NCBI GenBank assembly: GCA_019415425.1
Contig: DXZF01000018.1
Location: forward strand, 1 to 16,185
Source: Bacillota bacterium
Lineage (GTDB): Bacteria; Bacillota; Clostridia; Christensenellales; QAND01
Direction: 5' to 3'
Length of the DNA: 16,185 nucleotides
Shown: positions 7,712 to 15,273 of the stretch, in pieces
Layout of the letters: each line of letters opens with the position of its first letter
Numbering within the stretch: position 1 is the first letter of the stretch
The notes under the pieces: generated by a model
Told to the model about the DNA's origin: nothing
Seen by the model: only the letters and a program-made list of their open reading frames with translations
The model's database searches: none
Position numbers and translations under genes: made by a program

Positions 7712-7939
7712 CAACGTGGCGGTGACGATGAACGGCGGCCTCTGGGCAAAACGTCGCGTAGAAAGCGAGACCCACGAAGCCGTGCGCCCGGCGGGGAGGG
7801 TTGCCCAAGTGGCATCGTCAGGCCAGATTGTCCCACTGCGCGCTTTGTGCCAATTGCGCTTTGGCAGGGCGGTGAGGCAAGGCGCTGGACGCCTGGGCGC
7901 GGCGGGGTTACGGCAGTTGCACACCTTGCCATATAGACA
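7712..7939. other. Spacer between the mog promoter and the adhE terminator, no gene seen
   Basis: The whole gap between mog and adhE (7672-8067) has 396 bases. Apart from the mog leader and promoter and two hairpins near adhE, this GC-rich stretch shows no supported gene on either strand. One small hairpin, TGCCAA/TTGGCA (7848-7853 and 7861-7866), is visible. No repeat or mobile element end is apparent. Confidence 0.5.
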
Positions 7940-7969
7940 AAGAGGAGAACGCGGATGCGTTCTCCTCTT
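7940..7969 (-). terminator. Strong hairpin, likely adhE terminator
   Basis: AAGAGGAGAACGC (7940-7952) and GCGTTCTCCTCTT (7957-7969) are perfect 13-bp arms around a GGAT loop. On the minus strand the stem is followed by TGTCTAT, a weak T tract. It lies about 100 bases after the adhE stop and is the most stable structure there. Confidence 0.6.
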
Positions 7970-8019
7970 CGTTGTTGCTGTACACAGGCAGAGGGCTGAT
8001 ACAGCAGATTGTGAAACAT

Positions 8020-8054
8020 TGTCCAGCGGCGACGAACACATGCGCCGCCGGACA
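8020..8054 (-). terminator. Hairpin directly after the adhE stop
   Basis: TGTCCAGCGGCG (8020-8031) faces CGCCGCCGGACA (8043-8054). Eleven of 12 positions pair on the plus strand, and read as minus-strand RNA the odd position becomes a G-U. No T tract follows, so it may protect the mRNA end or act together with the hairpin at 7940-7969. Confidence 0.4.
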
Positions 8055-8067
8055 AAAGGGGGGGCGA

Positions 8068-10665
8068 TTATTTGCCGTAGTACGCCTTCTTGAGGATCTC
8101 GGCCAGCTCCGTCACGCGGGGCTGCTTGGGGTTGACGGGCGTGCACTGGTCTTCGTAGGAACGATCGGCCAGCTCGTCCAGCTTGCTGAGGAACTCCTTC
8201 TCGTCCACCACGCCGGTCTCCTGCAGCGTCATCGGCAGGTTCATCTCCTTCATCATGCCACGGATGAACGCGATGAGGTTCTTCACGCCCTCTTCCGTCG
8301 TCTTGGCAGACAGGCCGAGTGCGCGGGCAATGTCGGCGTATTTCTCATCCGCGACGAAGGTCTCGTACAGCGGCCAGGTTGCGAACTTGTCGGGCTTTTT
8401 GGCGTTGTACTCGATGACCCAGGGCAGCAGGATGGCGTTGGTACGGCCGTGGCTGATGGGGAATTCGCCGCCCAGCTTGTGCGCCAGCGAGTGGTTGATG
8501 CCCAGGAACGCGTTGCTGAAGGCCATACCCGCCATGCAGCTGGCGTTGTGCATCGCTTCACGCGCCTTGGGATCGCCGCCCTTGAAGGACTTGACCAGGT
8601 TCTTGCCCACGATCTGGATTGCCTTGATGGCCAGCGCGTCGGTGTAGTCGGTCGCCATGACCGAGACATACGCCTCAATCGCGTGCGTCAACACGTCCAT
8701 ACCGGTATCGGCCGTGATGGAAGGCGGCAACGTCATGACGTAATCCGGGTCGATAATGGCCACATCCGGCGTCAATTCGTAGTCCGTGATCGGGTACTTG
8801 ACGTGCAGCTTGGTATCGGTGATAACCGCGAAGTTGGTCACTTCCGAACCGGTACCGCTGGTGGTCGGGATGGCGATGAATTTGGCCTTATCGCCAATGC
8901 GCGGGAACTTGAACACGCGCTTGCGGATATCCATGAACTTGAGTTTGAGGATGTTGAAGTCCAGATCCGGTTGCTCGTAGAACAGCCACATGCCCTTGGC
9001 CGCGTCCATGGCAGAGCCGCCACCCAACGCCACAATGGCATCGGGCTGGAACGCGTGCATGCGCTTGGCGCCTTCCATGACGGTGTCCACCGACGGGTTG
9101 GGCTCGACATCCGAGAAGATCTCGTAGCTGACCTTTTCCGCGCGCTTGTTCAAGTGGTACAGCACGTTGTTGACGTAGCCCAGCTTGACCATGCCCGGGT
9201 CGGTGACGATGAACACCTTGTGGATGTTGGGCATCACGCCGAGATACTGCGTGGCACCCGGCTCAATGTAGATACGGTTGGGGATCTTGAACCACTGCAT
9301 GTTGACTCTCCTTTTTGCCACGCGCTTGACGTTGAGCAAATTGACGGCGGACACGTTGCCCATCACAGAGTTGTGGCCGTAGGAGCCGCAGCCCAGCGTG
9401 AGCGAAGGCGTCGTGGTGTTGTAGATATCACCAATACCGCCGTGGCTGGACGGAGAGTTCTGAATCAGGCGGCCCACCTTCAGGCGCGCTGCGAATGCAT
9501 CCAGCACGTCCTTGTCGGTCGCATGGATGACGGCCGAATGGCCCATGCCGCCGAACTCGACCATCTGCTCGGCAAGATCGATGCCCTCTTTGGGGCTCTT
9601 GGCGATCATGTAAGCCAGAACCGGGCTCAGCTTCTCGCGGGACAGCGGATGCTCGGGGCCTACGCCGCCCACCGGGCAGATCAGGATCTTGGTCTCGGGA
9701 TCGACGTCGATGCCCGCGCCTTTGGCGATCTCATAGGCGCTGTGGCCGACGATCGCGGGGTTGACCGCACCCTTCTGGAGGTTGATCACATACGGCTCCA
9801 ATTTCTTGACCTCTTCAGGCGTGGCGAAGTAGCAGTTGTTCTCCTTCATGTACGCCTCGAAGTCCTTGGCAATCTCTTTGTCGACGATGACGCCCTGCTC
9901 GCTGGCGCAGATCATGCCGTTGTCAAACGTCTTGGACAGCATCAGGTCGGTGCAGGCACGCTTGAGGTTGGCGCTCTTGTGGATGTAGCACGGCACACAG
10001 CCGGGGCCGACGCCCAACGCCGGTTTACCGGTGGAGTAAGCCGAACGCACCATGCCTGCGCCGCCGGTGGCCAGCACGATGGCCACGCCGGGGTGGTTCA
10101 TCAACAGCGTCGTCGCCTCGATGGAGGGCTGCTCGATCCACTGGATGCAATCCTTGGGCGCGCCAGCCTTGATGGCGGCATCGCGCAGGATGCGGGCGGC
10201 TTCAACCGAGCACTGCTGTGCAGACGGATGGAAACCAAAGATGATGGGGTTGCGGGCCTTGAGGCTGATCATGCACTTGAAGATGGTGGTGGAAGTCGGG
10301 TTGGTCACAGGCGTGACGCCGGCGACGACGCCAACCGGTTCCGCGATCAGCTGGTAGTGATCCAGCTCGTTGTCCTCGATGACGCCCACGGTCTTCTGGC
10401 CGCGCAGGTTGTTCTGGATGTACTCGCAGGCATACAGGTTTTTGGTGATCTTGTCCTCGTACACGCCGCGTTTGGTCTCCTCGATGGCCAGTTTGGCAAG
10501 GCGCATGTGCGCTTCCAGGCCGGCCAGGGCCATTGCCTGTACGATGTCGTCCACCTGCTTCTGATCCATGAGCATGAACGCATCCAGTGCCTTTTGTGCA
10601 CGGGCAACCATGTCATCGATGGTGCTCTGCACATTGACCACAGGGGTGGGTTTGGTTTCTGCCAT
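8068..10665 (-). CDS. adhE: Bifunctional acetaldehyde/alcohol dehydrogenase AdhE
   Basis: AdhE reduces acetyl-CoA to acetaldehyde and then to ethanol, using two NADH, in the cytoplasm, usually as long filaments (spirosomes). The 865 residues are full length. The N-terminal aldehyde dehydrogenase half (to about 440) has the active-site Cys253 in GMICASEQG. The C-terminal iron alcohol dehydrogenase half has GGGSAMDAAK from Gly548, PTTSGTGSEVTNFAVITD, and the iron ligands Asp657 and His661 in MDVLTH, His725 in NHSLAH and His739 in ISHGR. I chose the ATG at 10665 because GAGGAG lies about ten bases upstream. A longer frame would run over the operator and promoter. It stands alone with its own promoter, a Rex-type operator and terminators. 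Confidence 0.97.
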   Translation of the reverse strand: MAETKPTPVVNVQSTIDDMVARAQKALDAFMLMDQKQVDDIVQAMALAGLEAHMRLAKLAIEETKRGVYEDKITKNLYACEYIQNNLRGQKTVGVIEDNELDHYQLIAEPVGVVAGVTPVTNPTSTTIFKCMISLKARNPIIFGFHPSAQQCSVEAARILRDAAIKAGAPKDCIQWIEQPSIEATTLLMNHPGVAIVLATGGAGMVRSAYSTGKPALGVGPGCVPCYIHKSANLKRACTDLMLSKTFDNGMICASEQGVIVDKEIAKDFEAYMKENNCYFATPEEVKKLEPYVINLQKGAVNPAIVGHSAYEIAKGAGIDVDPETKILICPVGGVGPEHPLSREKLSPVLAYMIAKSPKEGIDLAEQMVEFGGMGHSAVIHATDKDVLDAFAARLKVGRLIQNSPSSHGGIGDIYNTTTPSLTLGCGSYGHNSVMGNVSAVNLLNVKRVAKRRVNMQWFKIPNRIYIEPGATQYLGVMPNIHKVFIVTDPGMVKLGYVNNVLYHLNKRAEKVSYEIFSDVEPNPSVDTVMEGAKRMHAFQPDAIVALGGGSAMDAAKGMWLFYEQPDLDFNILKLKFMDIRKRVFKFPRIGDKAKFIAIPTTSGTGSEVTNFAVITDTKLHVKYPITDYELTPDVAIIDPDYVMTLPPSITADTGMDVLTHAIEAYVSVMATDYTDALAIKAIQIVGKNLVKSFKGGDPKAREAMHNASCMAGMAFSNAFLGINHSLAHKLGGEFPISHGRTNAILLPWVIEYNAKKPDKFATWPLYETFVADEKYADIARALGLSAKTTEEGVKNLIAFIRGMMKEMNLPMTLQETGVVDEKEFLSKLDELADRSYEDQCTPVNPKQPRVTELAEILKKAYYGK

Positions 10666-10702
10666 GTCTGTATTCTCCTCTGCATTTTTTTTGCCGCCCA
10701 CG

Positions 10703-10717
10703 CGCCGTGAGACGGCG
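10703..10717 (-). other. Hairpin in the adhE leader
   Basis: CGCCGT (10703-10708) and ACGGCG (10712-10717) pair around a three-base loop within the roughly 75-base untranslated leader. A run of eight A follows before the ribosome binding site. Its role could be mRNA stability, but this is not shown. Confidence 0.35.
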
Positions 10718-10726
10718 GGGACGGGC

Positions 10727-10744
10727 TTGTTACTTAATTCACAA
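10727..10744. promoter_or_regulatory. Rex-type redox operator of adhE
   Basis: The 18-base site TTGTTACTTAATTCACAA has the layout of known Rex boxes: TTGTnA half-sites on either side of four bases, as in TTGTGAAnnnnTTCACAA. It covers the predicted start of transcription (about 10742) directly after the -10 box. Rex bound there at low NADH would block the promoter, and high NADH would release it. Rex itself is not encoded in the window. Confidence 0.7.
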
Positions 10745-10748
10745 CCAC

Positions 10749-10777
10749 ATGATACTGTCGTGCGTTGCATTTGTCAA
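10749..10777 (-). promoter_or_regulatory. Sigma-A promoter of adhE
   Basis: On the minus strand a perfect -35 box TTGACA (10772-10777) stands 17 bases from the -10 box TATCAT (10749-10754). The Rex-type operator follows immediately downstream. Confidence 0.85.
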
Positions 10778-10804
10778 CACATTTTGTGAATGATTGATCA
10801 CATT

Positions 10805-10981
10805 TTTGAACGGCGTGGAGGGAAATTTTCCATTCAAAATAAGAAAATAAAATTTAAAATAACATGTATGAAAATGAAGTGTGAACAGTAAAAATTAACT
10901 TTTGCAAGATTGTGAAGCAAAAAAGGAATGAAACTTGTCAGAGAAGCTTGAATTTTGAAATGATCGCCCTTCCTTTCGCAC
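10805..10981. other. AT-rich spacer upstream of adhE, no gene
   Basis: This stretch is strikingly AT-rich (for example AAAATAAAATTTAAAATAAC near 10844-10863) in an otherwise GC-rich window. It has no ORF of note on either strand. It lies just behind the adhE promoter and contains TGTGAA at 10880-10885 and TTGTGAA at 10910-10916, which resemble Rex or CRP half-sites. It may be an upstream activation or curved DNA region. Confidence 0.5.
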
Positions 10982-11015
10982 AAAAATCAGCCATATGCAC
11001 CGCATACGGCTGATT
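10982..11015 (-). terminator. Rho-independent terminator of the P-loop gene
   Basis: The arms 10985-10998 and 11002-11015 form a 14-bp stem with one G-U when read as minus-strand RNA, around a GGT loop. A run of T (the A run at 10982-10986 on the plus strand) follows. It begins 29 bases after the stop of the gene at 11045-12121. Confidence 0.85.
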
Positions 11016-11044
11016 GTGTCACAGATGGGGAATTTGGGGCCAAA

Positions 11045-12121
11045 TTACGGCAACAGCGGCGCAATGCGTTCGAGCGTCTGCGCAAAGAGCGCGTCGGCAC
11101 GTGCGTAGTCCATGTGTTTGATGTAATACCGCTCCAATTCGTCGTGGAACGATTTGGCATCGGCGACGGCCTGCACGGCGTGGCCCAGCAGCACTTTGAA
11201 CAGCTGTGCATTTTGATCCAGCTGCGCCCTGGCATTGGCATCGGGCTCGGCAAAGCAATCGGTGAGATGGAGCGTGCGCGCAATGGGCGGCGCCACGCTG
11301 TGGTAGGGGTTATTGGTCGTCAAAAGCACGTCCAGCGACGGGATCAGCAGGTGCTCCAGCCGATCGGGATGGATGGCGCAGTAGTAGCCCTCGACGTTGA
11401 GGCCGCACTGCAATGCGCGATCGCGCACCGACAGCAGAACGCTCTGCGACGGTGCGGCCCACGGCGCCTCCAGCACCCAGACGTGCTTTGTGCGCAGCGA
11501 TTCCAATTCGCACACGCAACCGCCCGGCGTCACGGCGCCGGCAAACAGCTTGCGTTCGCGTCCGCCCGGCACTGCGGGCAGACCGGCAAACAGCGCATCC
11601 AGGGCGGTCTGCGTCAGCGCGTGCAATTGCACCGGGTCCAGCAGTTCCTGCCAACGCGCGGTGGTATCGCGCCGCAGTTGGTCGGCCGCCCCTAAATAGC
11701 GGTAGGCGTGTAAAAACTGTGCCGAGATGCGCTGGTTTAATGCGTGGATGGAGGCGGCGTACGGCGCAAGGCCGGCCTCGTCCAAACAGTCGCCCAAATT
11801 GATGATGTTGTCCACCGCGCCTGGCAGCCGGGGATCGACCACGTGTGGCGAGGTGCCGTCCAAAAACAGCAGGCCGATGGCCGGCGCAAACAGGCCGTCC
11901 AGGCTGTCGTTGTCGCTGGAGCAGTGCAGGTACTCCAAATCGAGGTTGCGTGCGTGCAGCTGTTGGCCGATCTTGCGCATAAAGGTGCTCTTGCCGACAC
12001 CGGGCCCCCCCTTGAGAATGTAAATGCGCTTGGCCTCTACGGGTGATACGATCTGGTCGTAATAGCTGAAAAAGCCGCAGGATGTGTTGCCACCGGGATA
12101 CAGATGGCGCGTGATGGGCAT
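11045..12121 (-). CDS. P-loop ATPase-like protein, PRK06851-type, unknown function
   Basis: The 358-residue protein begins RHLYPGGNTSCGFFSYYD, followed by a Walker A motif GGPGVGKST (38-46) and then EYLHCSSDNDSLDG. This pattern is known to me from the uncharacterised PRK06851 family of Bacillota. The second half (from about residue 195) repeats the layout: KLFAGAVTPGGCV, then VLEAPWAAPSQSV (216-228) where a second Walker A would be expected, then VEGYYCAIHPDRLEHLLIP. At that site the glycines and the lysine are missing, so the second nucleotide site appears lost. I chose the start at 12121 because AAAGGAGG stands upstream. An alternative ATG further up overlaps the likely -10 box. No function is known. 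The neighbours (adhE, ribU) do not explain it. Confidence 0.75.
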   Translation of the reverse strand: MPITRHLYPGGNTSCGFFSYYDQIVSPVEAKRIYILKGGPGVGKSTFMRKIGQQLHARNLDLEYLHCSSDNDSLDGLFAPAIGLLFLDGTSPHVVDPRLPGAVDNIINLGDCLDEAGLAPYAASIHALNQRISAQFLHAYRYLGAADQLRRDTTARWQELLDPVQLHALTQTALDALFAGLPAVPGGRERKLFAGAVTPGGCVCELESLRTKHVWVLEAPWAAPSQSVLLSVRDRALQCGLNVEGYYCAIHPDRLEHLLIPSLDVLLTTNNPYHSVAPPIARTLHLTDCFAEPDANARAQLDQNAQLFKVLLGHAVQAVADAKSFHDELERYYIKHMDYARADALFAQTLERIAPLLP

Positions 12122-12170
12122 GAAAACCGCCTCCTTTACGGATTGGAGGAGAAATTCCCTCCGTTTCGCC

Positions 12171-12176
12171 ATTGTA
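12171..12176 (-). promoter_or_regulatory. Possible -10 box of the P-loop gene
   Basis: TACAAT on the minus strand lies 50 bases before the start codon. No good -35 box is found at normal spacing. The following leader contains CTCCTCC, which can pair with the GGAGG of the ribosome binding site. Confidence 0.35.
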
Positions 12177-12295
12177 TGCACAGCAGGCGGGACGCATGCG
12201 GGGACAAGGAGGCCAAAACCCGGGCAAGTGGACCGACGGGCGAGCGTGGATAGGGAAAGGGCGTTCAAAGCGCCCACTTGTATCCAAACGCAAAG

Positions 12296-12319
12296 AGGGC
12301 GGAGCTGATGCTCCGCCCT
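12296..12319 (-). terminator. Terminator of ribU
   Basis: AGGGCGGAGC (12296-12305) and GCTCCGCCCT (12310-12319) are perfect 10-bp arms with a four-base loop. On the minus strand the stem is followed by CTTTGCGTTT, a moderate T tract. It lies 13 bases after the ribU stop. A second weaker hairpin (GGGCG/CGCCC near 12259-12275) follows further on. Confidence 0.7.
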
Positions 12320-12332
12320 GTGCAGGTACGCC

Positions 12333-12914
12333 TCATTTGACAGGCGCCGTGTGCTCTTGCGCCCTGGGCTCCAATCGCAGCACGCGCCCGACTGCCTTGT
12401 ACAGCACAAACGTCAACGCAGCGTTGGCAAAGGCCTTGATCAGGTTGAAGGGAATGATGATGGGCACCATCATGCCCACGACCGCCGCGCGCGGCGTGCC
12501 CAGAAAGTGCACGGTAAAGATCAGGTTGAGCGGGATCATCATCAGCGTCATGGCGATGGCGCCCAGCACCAGGCCGATCAATGCACCCTTGCGGGTGTGC
12601 TTGTACCGGTAGATATACCCCGCGACCAGGGCGAAGGCGCCGGTCGCACACAGATGCATGACAATGCCGACCCAGCCGCTGCCGGCCGATACGGTCAGGC
12701 CCTGGATCACACACGTCACGGCCGTCAGCGCCAGCCCGCTGAGCGGGCCAAACAGGAACGTGCCGATCAGGATGGGCACATCGGCCATATCGTATTCCAG
12801 AAATGGCGCGGATGCGAAGATGGGGAAGCGGATCAGATACACCAGCACGATGGACAGTGCGGTCAACATGGCCATGACGACCAGTTTGCGAACGGAGTCA
12901 TTTTGTTTTTGCAT
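12333..12914 (-). CDS. ribU: RibU-type ECF transporter S component for riboflavin
   Basis: This 193-residue membrane protein is the substrate-binding subunit of an energy-coupling-factor vitamin importer. It works with the shared EcfA, EcfA' and EcfT proteins, which are not encoded here. Visible features are about six hydrophobic segments, starting with LVVMAMLTALSIVLVYLI, and the family signature FLEYDMADVPILIGTFLFGP. The second half, GIVMHLCATGAFALVAGY onward, ends in IKAFANAALTFVLYKAV. AGGAGG (12923-12928) stands 8 bases before the ATG. An FMN riboswitch with a terminator lies upstream on the same strand. That supports riboflavin or FMN as the ligand and repression when FMN is plentiful. 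Confidence 0.92.
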   Translation of the reverse strand: MQKQNDSVRKLVVMAMLTALSIVLVYLIRFPIFASAPFLEYDMADVPILIGTFLFGPLSGLALTAVTCVIQGLTVSAGSGWVGIVMHLCATGAFALVAGYIYRYKHTRKGALIGLVLGAIAMTLMMIPLNLIFTVHFLGTPRAAVVGMMVPIIIPFNLIKAFANAALTFVLYKAVGRVLRLEPRAQEHTAPVK

Positions 12915-12963
12915 GACGACTACCTCCTGAAAAAGAAATTTTTTCGAAGGCCTTTGGGGTGAC

Positions 12964-12986
12964 AAAAAACCTCCCGCTCGGGGAGG
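12964..12986 (-). terminator. Attenuator terminator between the FMN riboswitch and ribU
   Basis: Read on the minus strand, CCTCCC (12986-12981) and GGGAGG (12975-12970) form a 6-bp GC stem with a five-base loop, directly followed by TTTTTT (12969-12964). It sits between the riboswitch and the gene and is the likely off-switch. A further stem, GACCCAA/TTGGGTC, between it and the aptamer may belong to the alternative fold. Confidence 0.8.
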
Positions 12987-13036
12987 CTCTTGTGCAAATG
13001 TATGGACCCAATCCGCCGGTTGGGTCATCACATTTT

Positions 13037-13158
13037 GCTTCTTTCATCCGGACTGTACCGTCGGCGCCGGATTCGCACCGGCTCGGCTTTTGGCTCGCGG
13101 GCTCGTCGGCAAAATCGCCGCATCACCGCCGGTGGGGAATTGCACCCCGCCCCGAAGC
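13037..13158 (-). ncRNA. FMN riboswitch (RFN element)
   Basis: On the minus strand the hallmarks of the RFN element appear in order: the P1 strand GCTTC, GGGGTGCAATTCCCCACCGG, CGGTGATG, GAGCCCGCGAGC, GCCGGTGCGAATCCGG, GCCGACGGTACAGTCCGGAT, and GAAAGAAGC closing P1. All conserved blocks are present, so the aptamer should bind FMN. It controls ribU through the terminator at 12964-12986. Confidence 0.95.
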
Positions 13159-13167
13159 ACCATACCC

Positions 13168-13196
13168 ATTGTATGCCGGCAACGGGCAAAGGTCAA
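13168..13196 (-). promoter_or_regulatory. Promoter of the FMN riboswitch-ribU unit
   Basis: On the minus strand the -35 box TTGACC (13191-13196) and the -10 box TACAAT (13168-13173) are 17 bases apart. Transcription starts near 13161, just before the aptamer. Confidence 0.8.
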
Positions 13197-13286
13197 TGCA
13201 ATTGTGAAAAAACGGCAACTTTCGCCCGATGTATGCGGCATGGCCCCCAAACCGGGGCGATACAGCGCAATCGCGATCTCCCCCGC

Positions 13287-13315
13287 TTGCACTGCGCGCG
13301 GAAAAGGACTACAAT
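13287..13315 (+). promoter_or_regulatory. Promoter of typA
   Basis: The -35 box TTGCAC (13287-13292) and the -10 box TACAAT (13310-13315) are 17 bases apart. The start would fall near 13322, some 45 bases before the ATG. It is divergent from the ribU promoter. Confidence 0.75.
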
Positions 13316-13366
13316 AAATCGTTCAAACACACAGGTTTCTGAAAACCGACAGGATAGGCGGTACCC

Positions 13367-15202
13367 ATGCAAAAGAGAGAAGACATTCGGAACATTGCAA
13401 TCGTTGCGCACGTCGACCACGGAAAGACCACGCTGGTCGATCAGATGCTGCGCCAGAGCGGCACGTTCCGCGCCAACGAAGTGGTGCAGGAGCGCGTCAT
13501 GGATTCGGGGGATCTGGAGCGCGAACGGGGGATCACCATTCTGGCCAAGAATACGGCCGTTCAGCACGACGGGGTGAAGATCAATATCATCGATACGCCC
13601 GGCCACGCGGATTTTGGCGGCGAGGTAGAGCGCATCCTGATGATGGTGGACGGCGTGCTGCTGCTGGTGGATGCGTTTGAGGGCGTGATGCCGCAGACGC
13701 GCTTTGTGCTGCACAAGGCGCTGTCCATGGACAAGCGCATCGTGGTCGTGGTCAACAAGATCGACCGGCCCGGTGCGCGCCCGGCCGAGGTGGTGGACGA
13801 GATCATCGAGCTGTTCATCGAGCTCAACGCCAATGACGATCAGCTGGATTTTCCGGTGGTCTATGCCTCGGCGCGCGACGGCGTGGCGTCGCTTCAGGCC
13901 GAGCAGAGGGGGAGCGATCTCGCGCCGCTGTTCAAGACCATTGTCGAGCACATCCCCGCGCCGCAGGGAGACCCCGACGGGCCGTTTCAGCTGCTCTTTT
14001 CCAATATCGATTACAACGACTACGTCGGCCGCATCGGCGTCGGGCGGATTGAGCGCGGGCGCGTGCACCGTGGGGACAACGCCACGCTGTGCCGTGCCGA
14101 TGGCACGCAGCGCGCCGTCAAGATCACGCGCCTGTATCAGTTTGAAGGCCTCAAGCGCGTAGAGGTGGAGCAGGCGGAGATGGGCGATATCGTAGCGGTG
14201 GCCGGCATTGCCGACCTCAACATCGGGGAGACGGCGTGCGACCCCGCAAGGCCCGAACCCCTGGGGTTTGTCAAGATCGACGAGCCGACGCTTTCCATGT
14301 TGTTCATGGTCAACGACAGCCCGTTTGCGGGCAAGGAAGGCAAATACGTCACCTCGCGCCATCTGCGCGAGCGGCTGTACAAGGAAGTGCTGACCAATGT
14401 CAGCATGCGCGTGTCGGATACCGACAGCACCGATACCTTCGAGGTGTGCGGCCGCGGCGAATTGCACCTGTCCATCCTCATCGAGACGATGCGGCGCGAG
14501 GGGTATGAGTTTGCCGTTTCCCGTCCGCACGTCATCTTCAAAAGGGATGAGAAGGGCCATCGCCTGGAGCCCATGGAGCGGTTGACGGTGGACGTCCCCG
14601 AGGAGTTTGTGGGCAACGTCATCGAGAAGGTGGGGGTGCGCAAGGCCGAGATGCTGGACATGCGCCCCAATGGACAGGGGGGCATGCGGTTGGAGTTCTC
14701 CATTCCCGCCCGCGGGCTGATGGGATACCGCAGCGAGTTTTTGACGGATACCAAGGGAAACGGCGTGATGAACCACGTCTTTGACGGATATGCGCCGTAC
14801 AAGGGAGAGATCAACCAGCGCACGCGCGGCAGCATGGTTGCGCACGAGGCGGGCGAGACGACGGGGTACGGCCTGTTCAATGCACAGGAGCGTGGCAGGC
14901 TGTTCCTGGGCCCCGGCGTGCCGGTGTACGAGGGGATGATCGTGGGCGAAAACGCCAAGAGCGACGACATTGTGATCAATGTGTGCAGGAAAAAACACGT
15001 GACCAACATGCGCGCGTCCGGCTCCGACGAGGCGCTCAAACTCACCCCGCCCACGGTGTTGAGCCTGGAGCAGGCGCTGGAGTTCATCGCCGAGGACGAG
15101 CTGGTGGAGGTGACGCCGGCCAATATCCGCATGCGCAAGATGACGCTGAGCAACCAGTTGCGCGCCAAACAACTCGGCGCCGCGGCCAAGGCGGGCCGAT
15201 AG
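13367..15202 (+). CDS. typA: Ribosome-associated GTPase TypA/BipA
   Basis: TypA is a translation-factor GTPase that binds the ribosome and helps 50S subunit assembly and growth under stress such as cold. The 611 residues match the family. GTPase motifs are AHVDHGKT (14-21), RGIT (54-57), DTPGH (76-80) and NKID (130-133). Domain II and the EF-G-like domains follow, with the typical [20 protein letters not shown] and the BipA-specific C-terminal part ([13 protein letters not shown] region here as [11 protein letters not shown], then [15 protein letters not shown]). The ribosome binding site is weak (AGGA about 17 bases upstream), but the start agrees with the family N-terminus [17 protein letters not shown]. 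It is a single gene with its own promoter and terminator. Confidence 0.97.
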   Translation: MQKREDIRNIAIVAHVDHGKTTLVDQMLRQSGTFRANEVVQERVMDSGDLERERGITILAKNTAVQHDGVKINIIDTPGHADFGGEVERILMMVDGVLLLVDAFEGVMPQTRFVLHKALSMDKRIVVVVNKIDRPGARPAEVVDEIIELFIELNANDDQLDFPVVYASARDGVASLQAEQRGSDLAPLFKTIVEHIPAPQGDPDGPFQLLFSNIDYNDYVGRIGVGRIERGRVHRGDNATLCRADGTQRAVKITRLYQFEGLKRVEVEQAEMGDIVAVAGIADLNIGETACDPARPEPLGFVKIDEPTLSMLFMVNDSPFAGKEGKYVTSRHLRERLYKEVLTNVSMRVSDTDSTDTFEVCGRGELHLSILIETMRREGYEFAVSRPHVIFKRDEKGHRLEPMERLTVDVPEEFVGNVIEKVGVRKAEMLDMRPNGQGGMRLEFSIPARGLMGYRSEFLTDTKGNGVMNHVFDGYAPYKGEINQRTRGSMVAHEAGETTGYGLFNAQERGRLFLGPGVPVYEGMIVGENAKSDDIVINVCRKKHVTNMRASGSDEALKLTPPTVLSLEQALEFIAEDELVEVTPANIRMRKMTLSNQLRAKQLGAAAKAGR

Positions 15203-15223
15203 GATATGACCTGATACAAAGCG

Positions 15224-15259
15224 AAACCGCCCGCGGGAACGTTCCCGCGGGCGGTTTTT
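15224..15259. terminator. Bidirectional terminator between typA and mntP
   Basis: The arms 15224-15240 and 15241-15257 form a perfect 34-base palindrome. On the plus strand five T follow, stopping typA. On the minus strand TTTCGCTTTG follows, stopping mntP, whose stop codon is 17 bases away. Confidence 0.9.
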
Positions 15260-15273
15260 GGCAGCGGATGGAA

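Noticed and set aside
6895..7725. A 276-codon open frame on the plus strand across the mog gene
   Set aside because: Most of it is antisense to mog, the product is unrecognisable, and no ribosome binding site is seen.
7972..10710. A 912-codon open frame on the plus strand opposite adhE
   Set aside because: It is an antisense shadow of the high-GC adhE codon pattern, with a His/Val/Asp/Gly-heavy translation, no recognisable domain, and a course that crosses the adhE ribosome binding site.
10666..10770. Upstream start of adhE at 10770
   Set aside because: The added 35 codons would cover the Rex-type operator and -10 box, and GAGGAG directly precedes the ATG at 10665.
12122..12409. N-terminal extension of the P-loop protein up to 12409 or an ATG at 12172
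   Set aside because: The extension would cross the ribU terminator and part of ribU. The ATG at 12172 overlaps the likely -10 box. The strong AAAGGAGG before 12121 and the family N-terminus favour the shorter form.
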